From: Branchiostoma floridae
Lineage: Eukaryota > Chordata > Leptocardii > Amphioxiformes > Branchiostomatidae
Direction of reading: 5' to 3'
Length of the DNA stretch: 64,000 nucleotides
NCBI RefSeq assembly: GCF_000003815.2
Contig: NC_049990.1
Location: 20,923,189 to 20,987,188 of the forward strand
Position numbers and translations under genes: made by a program. This document shows, one piece after another, positions 51,839 to 61,067 of the stretch. Position 1 is the stretch's first letter, and every line of letters begins with the position of its first letter. The notes below the pieces were generated by a model. The model saw only the letters and a list, made by a program, of their open reading frames with translations, was not told the DNA's origin and ran no database searches.

Positions 51839-51913
51839 TTCATTCTGGTTCTGGTGACCTTTACCCTTTTGCTGCTGCTTCAAACAAGTGTCATGTCTAT
51901 CATCTGCCTGTAG
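51839..51913 (+). pseudogene. Second copy of the GRL TM7 coding end
   Basis: It begins 34 bases after the GRL stop codon. A 24-codon frame, preceded by an in-frame TAG that could serve as a splice acceptor (GGTCGTAG|TTC, phase 0, like the real one), repeats the end of TM7: FILVLVTFTLLLLLQTSV then MSIICL and a stop. The shared 15-codon core (VLVTFTLLLLLQTSV) is identical in protein but differs at six nucleotides, all synonymous. The copy is offset by 114 bases from the original. It is either an alternative last exon or a recent tandem duplication of the exon end. Used as an exon, it would lack the segment before TM7. Confidence 0.6.
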
Positions 51914-52059
51914 GGTCAAGGGTCATGGAAGGGCTTCCTGTTGGGTCATAGGTCATAATCATGCAATGTACTTACTGGTACAAGTCCTGTCATATGACTA
52001 AGCACAGCTAGATGGTTTCTATGAGCTGGATTTCTTGTGAGGTCATGAGTAATTGAGAG

Positions 52060-52240
52060 CTCACAATAATACTTCCTGTGGGTTCACAGGTCATGGTTGC
52101 ACTTCCTGTAGGAAAAAATGTTATGGCTGTAGTTCCTGTGGGGTCATAGGTTATTGTTACACTTCCTGCAGGTCAAAATGTTATGGCTGTACTTCCTGCG
52201 GGGTCACAGGTTATGGTTACACTTCATGTTGGAGCAAACT
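52060..52240. repeat. 30-bp minisatellite in the GRL 3' region
   Basis: About six copies of a roughly 30-base unit (CACTTCCTG(T/C)(G/A)GG..., with alternating GTCA-AGGTTATGG and AAAATGTTATGGCTG halves giving a 60-base higher-order period). Related GGTCATGG...CTTCCTGTTGGG pieces occur at 51,814-51,960, so the repeat seems to have spread from just after the stop codon. The Cys/Gly/Tyr-rich open frame through it is not a gene. Confidence 0.85.
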
Positions 52241-53109
52241 TTTGTGTTGAGTAGTTTTGAGTTTTGTTACCATCATCATTTTCGTATGGTTAAAGTTAAC
52301 AATAGAATTGTTTTCGGTTGTTAAGATTAACGCTAGAAACAGTGTAGCATTATTTTGATTTTTTAAGGTATATTTGCACATTTGTCCTGTTTTGTAATAT
52401 TAGTTATTGTTTTTAGTGATTACAAGTGAAAACTTAATTTATTTTCCTATCCAATGTCAATTCCAATGGATTATTTGAGTGATCATAATTTTGAAGAGAG
52501 GTTATTCTTAAGTTAAGGTCTGAGCCATAAAAGAGTCGGTAAGATGATATGTGATATAAGAAACATATGAATTATATATATATATTTGAGAAGAACAAAT
52601 GAATCTTCAACAATCAACGCAATTGGTTTTTGAACTGAGAAAATCTCCTATTCTACAAAATACTTATGCTTGTATCTTTGCATAGCATATAGTCTAATAG
52701 GGACTAAAAAATTGATAAAGAAATAGATAACAATATATGTGGCAATGGAAGTATGTAAAAGGAAATTATATAATGTACATTCGTACATGTAAAACTGTAA
52801 TATATTTGCCATAGTGGAAATAACTTCAGTGAATTGATGTTATACGTGGAAATGCAGATACAAGTTATTTTGTTAAAACTTGGAAATATGATGATATAAT
52901 GCAAATGCTCTATTTTCTTCTAATTACAATACATGATATATATCATTGAACAAACATCCCTTTGTAGAATTACCAAAGATTTAATTGTAAAAACAATATA
53001 AATATTTCATCCATACATGTAGTATATCATAAACAAGTGAAATATCATATGATGATATAGGAATGTAATGTAAAGAGAGGAATACTGTAACTGCTGTATT
53101 TATAAAACA

Positions 53110-53115
53110 AATAAA
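53110..53115 (+). terminator. Candidate poly(A) signal of the GRL gene
   Basis: AATAAA within ACAAATAAATACATTG, about 1.3 kb after the GRL stop codon and the first such hexamer I see on this strand in that interval. It lies just before the upstream region of the next gene. Confidence 0.5.
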
Positions 53116-53134
53116 TACATTGAATTTTGATATT

Positions 53135-53360
53135 GATGCGTCATAATGACTGGTTGAAACATTCTTTCGAACAGCATTTCGACGTCTCTTGTTTATATTA
53201 TGTTAAAGGCGCACAATACGTGGGTTCTATTACGTCATATGACGTCATAGTGGCTGGTTACAACATTCTTTCGAACAGCATTTCATGTCCAGTTTGTTTA
53301 CATTATTATGTTGAAGAGCTCACAATACGTGAGCTCTATTACGTCATATGTGACGTCATA
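53135..53360. promoter_or_regulatory. Tandem duplication with CRE/ATF sites upstream of the 198-aa gene
   Basis: Two units (starting 53,138 and 53,241; a third begins at 53,352) share ACATTCTTTCGAACAGCATTT, CACAATACGTG(G/A)G and CTATTACGTCATATG. Perfect TGACGTCA octamers lie at the unit joins, 53,240-53,247 and 53,351-53,358, each next to a TTACGTCAT half. The duplication ends about 105 bases before the ATG of the downstream gene, a promoter-proximal position. Confidence 0.6.
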
Positions 53361-53463
53361 GTGAGGTGCGGTACGACGTACATGTATGTAAAGGTGCATA
53401 AGCGCCAGGTGTAACAAGAACTTGCGTCAGGGGCTGGTTAAGTGATCATCCTCCGGAAATATC

Positions 53464-56260
53464 ATGGATCGCGAAGAGATAGACTGGAAAAAACCTGTCT
53501 TGTATTCACCAAGTGGTGGAAAAGTCGACTTTTATGTTGCGGATCAGAAGTAAGGAGTTGTCCGGAAAAGTTAGAGATAACAAATTTTGGTTCGACCTAC
53601 GCTCCAAGCAGAGGTTCAGCTTCGTCTGTTTTTTTGACGTGGTTCTAGGCGTTTTTATGGCGCTTTTTGTGCTGTTTTCTATATGTATCTCTCCCTTTAT
53701 GTCTTCCTACAAAACAGAAAGACATAAAGAAAACAGCACCAGAAAGAAAGCCCGATAAAATCGCCTAAAAACACGGCAAACAACAGCTAGTCGGAGCCGA
53801 AACTTTCCTTGGAGTGGGTTGGACCAAGCACAAACTTGGATACAAAACTTCGGGATTCGCTATTTGCCTTTGGTTGTCGGGTCGAGAGAAAATTGCCAAT
53901 TCTAAGATGTGCAAAGTCTTTCTCTCATGATGGTTTTCTGTTTATTTCTAATGATTATCGTTGTTCGTTTTATAATAGTGGGAAACTTGGACTAGAGATT
54001 GTTCTAGAACAACTTGTCAAGACATTACTACCATTTATGACATCTTAAATCACGCACATTATTTCTACATTTTTTAGTAGTACGGTTGACAACATATATA
54101 GTTAGCTAGCCGGCCTAGCGTTCTGTTAAAGGTGTATTTCCCTGTAGTAAGAACCCGGAAAACAGACATCGTTCCAGGCGTGGTCGGCCTCGACCTGAGT
54201 TTCGAAAGCTCCCCAAGAAAAATGCCGCCCCAATCATGCACAACATTGGGCCAGGCTTCGTCATCCCTCGGTACAAGCGGGCAAACTATCCAGATGAGCT
54301 CTTATTGCAGAACCCTGGTAAGCTTAACGTTACATTTCCAAACCGGGGCCCGGCCGGGATGTTTCCGGAAAACGAAAGACAGAAATATACGAAAAACTAT
54401 CCCAACGCGATCTTGTTCCAGAACCTTGGTAATCTATTACTTGCTCTTGTTACAAAATGATGAAACCCACAACAAAAAAGAATCGTGTTTATATATCGCC
54501 ATAGGAAATAATAAATGACATATGTGAAAAGTACATTAGTTTTAACGCTACAACGTTTCAATACTTCGATGAAATTCATCAATACAAAATAAACAACAAG
54601 AACGGCACATTATGAATTACCTTTTTTAATCATAGAATACACATTATCTTATAAAACAGTTTATGAGAGCAAAAAGTGCCAAACCCATGGAGTTTGTATG
54701 GATTATGAATGTGAAAAGTTAAACGTTATACTTGGACGTTTTGCTGACGATCTAGCACAGATTTTCCCTCTAACGTCTTCCATGTAACATGTCTACCCAG
54801 ATACTGCTCCTCCAAAAAGACCGATCTACGATAACTTTCACTACCCCACCAAACATGTCCCTAAGCACGTCCTCAAGCCGGCCAACTGGACCTCCATCTT
54901 GAGGGAGATCAACCGTCTGTGGAAGTTGTCCAGGTCCTTCCACCTGGAACGTAAGTCATGCAAAACTTTCAGGAGTTTTTGGAGACGATTTTCGCTCTTC
55001 TTAAGTTCTCGAAAGTTAAGAGATGTTCAACACATGTACTGAGGACTGTCTTACCTAACAAGTTACTACCGTTAACAGAGGAACTACCTTAAACGTTCGA
55101 ATTCATATCTAAAGAGCATGGATGATCCATACCCGAAATATATCGTAGTCACGAATTGGCTGTTTTTGCACATTGCTGCGCCAACTACAGTATTACGATC
55201 GTTTGGTTTGATTAGTATTGGTAGTCCACTGTGTTCTGCCGATGCAGTGGTCTGGACACTCTGCATCAGCATTCAGTCTTTCTTCATCTCTCTCCACTGC
55301 GTCTTGTTCATCGCTAGCTTCCTAAGCTTCCTCAGTTTTCTTTCTGACCGCAATGGTCAAAGTCCTCTATCGTGGAGGTCAGCCCTCAGTAAGCCTAACA
55401 GGTTCTTACAGTGCCTTCCTTTTCGAGTTTTGTAGGTGTTGGAACCAATCAGGGCAAAGTTCAGGGCCTGTTGGGCAATTGTGTTGGTTACTTTGTGAAA
55501 AATCTCCACTCACAAACGATGCAAAAGAAGACTGAAAACGTAGGTAACGCTCAGTAGACATGATAGTATTCCCCCATTTTTTTTCAGAAATTCGGAAGCG
55601 TGCAGAAAAGTCCAGAGCCATATCAGAACAGGACCATACCAACCATGATGATGATGATGAACCAGGTTAGGCTACCGTCTCATTTCTAAACCGTTGTCCT
55701 GCTGGGCTGTTTGTGGAAACGAAATGTACACAGATAATACCTACGACTTTTCTCTTTACGTCTTTTAAATTTGTAGTCTTTTATATCATACTTTTCGTTC
55801 CCGAAAGCTGCCCGGTCGGACCCCGGTTTGGGAATGTGACGCAAGATGACTTAGCAAATACTCTAGATCTCAGAGACAGGTCTTGTGCAAGTTTGACATA
55901 ACGTTAACAGAGCCAAAGTTACTGTTTCACTAGAAATGCCTCGAGCATAAATACACGTACAGCTTATGCAAACACAGCTTGTTTCAGTATTAGACAAGCA
56001 GTGATCACTAATGTAATCGTTCGGTGAGATTGGTATCGAGAAAATGGGAGAATAGAACGGATCACTCTGCCGTTTATGTTTGCTACGTGTAGTTTGATAA
56101 AGCTTATACACAAAGTCGAAAGTTTTCCATTTTCCCTGTCTTTCTAGATTTCGAAGTCAGTGCTCATGGTCAAGCTCCGAGGAAGACCAGAAGTTGTCCG
56201 GTGTCTCCCTTGAGGACAACAAAGAAAGTATACCGTAACACAAAACCTTGGATCCCATGA
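53464..56260 (+). CDS. Small basic protein of unknown function (198 aa)
   Basis: Five exons join without a frame break: 53464-53549, 54148-54317, 54801-54950, 55588-55665, 56148-56260, with intron phases 2, 1, 1, 1 and consensus GT-AG sites. The protein begins MDREEIDWKKPVLYSP, has an Arg/Lys/Pro-rich patch (residues 35-53, including RHRSRRGRPRPEFRKLPKK), then PGFVIPRYKRANYP, a Pro/His/Tyr-rich stretch (IYDNFHYPTKHVPKH), a helix with WTSILREINRLWKLSRSFHL, an acidic DDDDEP and a basic tail. There is no signal peptide or membrane segment, so a cytosolic or nuclear product is likely. I do not recognise the family. Short Tyr/Pro-rich proteins of this size include ciliary microtubule inner proteins, but that is a resemblance only. 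Introns 2 and 4 contain MITE family B sequence, and a longer exon 2 is possible. Confidence 0.75.
54318..54428 (+). other. Possible in-frame extension of exon 2 (alternative donor)
   Basis: Translation continues open past the exon 2 donor for exactly 37 codons to a second donor (CCTTG|GTAATC) of the same phase, so its use would insert 37 residues. The last 39 bases before and across both donors align without gaps (31 of 39 identical; NYPDELLLQN against NYPNAILFQN), so the exon end appears duplicated. The first part of the extension (54,329-54,378) is the left half of a family B MITE. It is either an exonised insertion or a decayed duplicate. Confidence 0.45.
55676..55841. mobile_element. MITE family B, copy 2, in intron 4
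   Basis: The left arm has CATTTCTAAACCGTTGTCCT and GTGGAAACGAA. The right arm on the minus strand has GTCACATTCCCAAACCGGGG and GGGAACGAAAA. It matches the element at 22,350 in both arms. Confidence 0.75.
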
Positions 56261-56413
56261 TGAGATATCACAAACTGCCGTAACCGATGGAGCCGACTTC
56301 TCGCTATTTGTGTTATTTTCTCCAGTAATATTGCCACATTATTGCATATGTTCGAAGGTTTTAGCATATTGTTACTAAGTAACACACCCTAGAACATGCT
56401 GGATGGAATATTG

Positions 56414-56419
56414 AATAAA
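56414..56419 (+). terminator. Candidate poly(A) signal of the 198-aa gene
   Basis: AATAAA 153 bases after the stop codon, a normal 3' UTR length. Confidence 0.6.
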
Positions 56420-56457
56420 TTGATAATGAACAGACAAAAAATTCTGTTGCACGATTT

Positions 56458-56463
56458 TTTATT
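56458..56463 (-). terminator. Candidate poly(A) signal of the 530-aa gene
   Basis: TTTATT on the plus strand reads AATAAA on the minus strand, 855 bases after the minus-strand stop codon. With the plus-strand signal at 56,414 it makes the two genes a tail-to-tail pair whose 3' ends nearly meet or overlap. Confidence 0.4.
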
Positions 56464-57318
56464 TGTGTAAATCCTAATATGTATGACAAGTTACAGTCAG
56501 GTCAAACGTTATTGCATAACACTTGTTATGGGTACAATGCAAGACAAAGCTAAGACAACAGTCTACATAGATGTCCTATCATTGCTGGTCCTAAAAACAG
56601 GATTCAAATTTGCCTTTGGACGTGGTAGCCTTCCAGAAAGAAAGAAAATTATCTTCTAATTCTGAAACAAGACAACATTCCAAATCTCCAAGCAGATGTT
56701 AGGTGAAAGATCATAATGCTTCTTAATTGACGGCGAGGATTGTCAGACAGTCCCTTACTCCATATAAGCAGATAAACTGTTGTTGATGGAAAACAGATGA
56801 TGTACTTGTATGTTCTTATCCTACTCACTACGTAGAAGAAGTGATGTTTTTACCTAGACCCAAAATGTAGGTGGCGCTTTGACGGGCGGCAAAAACGTGT
56901 TTGTTTTCATAATCATCATCAATCTATCTTCAAAGTCTATACAAGAGTTTGGAGTTGGTAATGTATATACAAATCTTCGACAAGCGGACAACAGGAATTT
57001 TTTTCACTAGAAGTCAGCCCTTTCTGCACGACATTTGGCATTTTTGTAAGAGGACAATAACTCTCAATGACGTAACGTTATGTATAACGACTTAAAAAGG
57101 AAGGTGTGGTTTGAAAAGCCAATGTGAAATGTAAGACTCGCTGTCATTGCTCACATTTAAGTGTCATAGTGGTTGCCTTACTGATTTGTACATGTGCTTT
57201 GTATAGTTTGTCTTACAGATCGGAGTACTTACTTTTAACGTTTGTTTTTTAAAATCTTTACCTAAAAAACAAGACAAGATACAAATGATTAGTTAGATTA
57301 TAATTTCGCTAAGTCCCT

Positions 57319-60300
57319 TTAGACCCAGTTCTCGTTCCCAGACTGGATGCCGTTCCTGCGCCCGTGTCCAGGGTAGTATGACTCCATGTCGTCATCACCA
57401 CCTGTCGTGTTGGTCACGTGATTCTCCACCAACCCGCACTCTTCTCTCCACACACCCTCAAGAACCGCGCAGTAGACCTTCACCTCAGTGACGTCATCAA
57501 GGTCGTCGTCATGCTCCTGCCCGAACCAGGAGAAGCGAACCTTCTGGTCGGTCGTGACGTCATCTCGGTGACAGAACTGGCTGTCTTCCCGCCAATCAGC
57601 GTAGAACACGGCACATCTCAGTTTCCTCTGCAGCCGGGGACTCACGGGTACGTGCTGGGACAGGTGGCCGCTCTCGGAGTCACTGGAAAGTTACAAAGGC
57701 TGGTGGTTAAGAGGGTAACTCACTGGGCCACGTCTGTTTGCGAAAGACATTCGTTAACTGATTGCTGACAGACGTCAATCGACTCCTGTTTCTCACATGT
57801 GGGTGCGAATATGTCACATGAAACGGCCTTTTTCTTGAATATCAAAAAAGTGCGCAAATGGGAGGAAACTAGGGATGAGCAGTATGGCCGTTATAGGAAT
57901 ATTTTACAAAGTTGTCGCAATAATTTGTTGTTAACAGACTTTGTCCAATAAGGTAAGTACTTTAGGATATCTTACCAGTCTTTGGATCACTCTTTCTGTC
58001 ATTGTTTAGAAATTATAATAAACCAAAAATGTGAAATTTCAAAATAAGTTCAGAAACAAGATGAAATACAAGTCTTGTCTCAAATGTTACATACTAACGA
58101 TATATACATAGACTCACAAATGTCCCTCGGACAGGAACTGTTCCGAGCTGATCTCAGTGTCCGTCTTGTCTGTGACGTGTGGCGTGGATCCGATCACCTC
58201 TCGTGTAGCAGCGCTAAGCTCGTGCCGAACGGGACATGCCGTGACTGTGATGACTTCTGCCTCTGTGAAGTCAGCGCGTCGAGGACTTGTTTCTCCCGAG
58301 CTGCTGATGACGTCATTTCCCGCGTTTTCTCCGTCAGCGGGATTTGGCAGGCTGCAGGTGTTCATGACGTCAGTGCTGATGTCAGAGGTGACGTCATCCC
58401 CACAGAAGTCGTGGTCCTTCCCGACGTTCCCCTCGGAGACTTGGCCCCCTCCAAGAGGACACGCGGAAGGTGACTTCTGGTCGCTGATGTCAGAGTTGGA
58501 CGTCATCAGCTCTATCGTCGGCCCCTGGTCATCATCAGACGCGGTGACGTCATTTTCAGACGACACGTCTGCTTCGTTGTGGTCTGCCCTTGTCTTTGTG
58601 TCAGGCAAGCACTGTGGTGTGCCTAGACAAAAAGACAAACCAAGTTGTAAACATACCAACTTCAAAACTGGCCAGTCCAATAAGAAACAAGAAACAGCAA
58701 GGACTACTTCAAGTTTTAGATCCCATCACACAGACAGGTGTTCAGTTTTTTTTGTTTGTTTTTTTACAGGGAGGGTTGCTAGCCCACCCCCTTCAAGGCA
58801 ATTCCACAGGTGGACATATATGGCGTATACGTAGTACTACAGAGATGGAAGAATTCGGTCGCTCACCTCTCTTGTTCACAGCATCGTTGAACACTTCCTT
58901 GATGTCTCTTCCATCTGCTTCGTCTCCAGACGTCTTACTCTCTGTGGAAGCTGTACGGACGTCTTCCACAGCGGACAGCGCCTTGTCGCGCATCTTCACG
59001 GGACCGACAGCCGTCGGCGTCTCGTCCGAGACATCCCGTGGGCACTTGTTGGCCTCCTCGGTGGAGGTAGTCTCCTCGTTTGTTTCAGCAGGCCTACCAA
59101 ACTGGGCGAAGACTTGCTGGTCTTTCTTGTCACCTCCACTAGCCTCGCTCCCGGCTACTTTCCTGTCGTTCTTTCCGAGAGGAAAGGCGGCGCTCCTGCA
59201 CAGCACCCCGGCCGGGGTCTGCGGCGCCAGCGATACCAGGTTCAGGCCCGTGTACTGACTGTTTACTGACGGGACGTACTGAACACCTGCACCTTCGAAA
59301 GGTGGTACTTCGGACGGTGTGTGCGTGGCCAGAGATCTTTTGTGCTGATGAATAACAAACAAACCAAGGTGTTTGATAGTGAACGAAAGATGTGCAGTAT
59401 AGCTATTACAGTGTATGAGACCTAAAGATGATAATCTCGACTCAAAAACAAAATTTGACTTTTGATAATATGAAGAATTACTAGTACGGAAAGAGACGAC
59501 CCTTTTATAAATCGTACAAAGCAGCTGCACAATGATCAAATGCCGCACATTTAAAAACAAACGAAAACAGATAATTCTTTATCAAATTTATAGTATGTCT
59601 ACGTTCAAGAAAAATATGTAAAGGAACACAGAAGAATCTGTAAACAATGCCACACTACTTGTGTTAAGTTCAACCTTCCTGACCAATAAGATTTCATGAA
59701 GAAGGAAACTTTGAATATTTTGTCAAGTAAGCCTTTTTTTACATGTGATCAATCATCCTTACAAGATTAATAAATAGAAAAATCACCATGTATAATACAA
59801 TCATTGATGACCTTTTGTAGGTCACAAAAAGCTACACAGGACGCCGTTCTAGAACAGTCTTCATCAGTTAGTTTTTAATTTGAGAGTTGAAAAGTACAGA
59901 AAACCTCACCTCATACAGCCCGGCAGTGACAAGGACGCCCGCCCCGATGAAGAGCCCCAGGTCCAGACCGCTCCAGTCCGCATGGCCGGTCTTGTACGGC
60001 ATGTCCGGACGGAGGCAGTTCTGTTGGGAACCGCTAGGGCGCGGTGGTGAAGTGTGCACAAGCACCATACCTGGGTCGTAAAGTGATGAGAAAAATTGTC
60101 AGAGAGGAATAAAAAGGAAAGACGAAACGTCGAGTGACATTGGTCCCAGTTATTCCCTTTTCAGTGTCCACATCGTTAGGGTCCACATATTCAGCATTAC
60201 AAATACACATTCATATTCAGTATTACTACATCTACGGAGAATAATATCTACTATATATCATATGTAACGTTATAGGTTCAACTTGTTTTCGCTTCTTAAA

Positions 60301-60671
60301 ACAGTTGTAGATATAGGGACCGGAAGAATGAAAGTATATATGATTTATCTAATTGCATAACACATAGAAAATGTTCCATGATATATGATATACATATATA
60401 TACGGAAATTAGAGAACATAGGGGACATTTCTCTCATTGGTCCTTTGGTGTATCTCGATAAAGACACGTAACAAGACGTTCCAACTGTGTAAGTCGCCGT
60501 CGAACATCTGCTTGGAGAGTAGTACAAAACTCCTCCCAGGAGAAATGTCTAAAGTTGGAAAACAAAGGACATCTAGTCTTTCTTACCTGCGGCTGGTCTA
60601 GTGTAGGTGGACACTGCAGTTCTGGGACAGACCCGCAAGGCGACGCCTAGCGCCGCTCTAGCGGTTTGCAT
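57319..60671 (-). CDS. Acidic single-pass protein with mitochondrial-type N-terminus (530 aa)
   Basis: Five minus-strand exons join in frame: 60671-60587, 60070-59910, 59344-58867, 58622-58118, 57682-57319, with intron phases 1, 0, 1, 2. The N-terminus (MQTARAALGVALRVCPRTAV) is Arg/Ala/Ser/Thr-rich without acidic residues, as in mitochondrial presequences. One membrane segment follows (LDLGLFIGAGVLVTAGLY, about 64-81). Residues 83-410 are polar, acidic low complexity (Ser, Thr, Glu, Asp) with recurring (N/D)DV(T/I) motifs. The last 120 residues look folded (CAVFYADW, VRFSWFGQ, VKVYCAVLEGVW) and end NENWV. The plan recalls inner-membrane proteins with long acidic tails such as MGARP, but I see no sequence match. 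A second in-frame Met at residue 30 would give a form without the presequence. No family is assigned. Confidence 0.75.
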
Positions 60672-60927
60672 ATTTCCACTCTCGTCACTTCGATACACAA
60701 ACGTAACTTCAAGACTCTCACGTCTTGGCAAATAAACTGAAATACCAGGGCTTCTCACGGAAAACCCAACTCTTCGCTGGCAACTCCTGACCAAAATATC
60801 GCACAAGTTGTCTCGAGAAACACAGGGGAAAAGAAACAAAACGTCTTGCTTCTGTCGCTGACGGATTGTCACTGATAAACAACAACAACAAACCAGTTGT
60901 TACCTGGAACAACCGATTGTGAGGTTA

Positions 60928-60953
60928 TTTCCGGTCAGTTTACGTACTTCCGG
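60928..60953 (-). promoter_or_regulatory. Paired ETS-type sites upstream of the 530-aa gene
   Basis: On the minus strand, CCGGAAGT (60,953-60,946) and CCGGAAAT (near 60,935-60,928) lie 260-280 bases before the ATG. CCGGAAGT is the GABP/ETS site common in promoters of mitochondrial-protein genes, which suits the presequence. The promoter directly abuts the reverse-transcriptase fragment. Confidence 0.45.
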
Positions 60954-60954
60954 T

Positions 60955-61067
60955 GTTCTGGAACACTATAACACGAGAGAGTTCGGTGTGGATGAGGGTC
61001 TAATCCAGACCATCGAAGCTGTGTATGAAAACACAACTAGGAAAGCATTACTTGACAATAAAGTTGA
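60955..61067 (+). pseudogene. Reverse-transcriptase fragment of a non-LTR element
   Basis: An open frame encodes VLEHYNTREFGVDEGLIQTI and continues EAVYENTTRKALLDNKVEG. This is the pattern between reverse-transcriptase motifs in LINE polymerases (a hydrophobic L..Y, aromatic-G, a long helix ending Y.N/Y.G, then a basic strand). The frame runs into the 366-bp array just before the expected G-V-x-Q-G motif, so the domain is cut at that junction. Confidence 0.6.

Noticed and set aside
55118-55435. 105-codon hydrophobic plus-strand frame
   Set aside because: Lies in intron 3 of the 198-aa gene, has no splice sites matching it, and overlaps a minus-strand frame. A LINE-tail reading on the minus strand (basic residues then a stop) was too weak to call.
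58157-59258. Plus-strand frames of 225 and 222 codons
   Set aside because: Antisense shadows of exons 3 and 4 of the minus-strand 530-aa gene, whose splice phases all agree.
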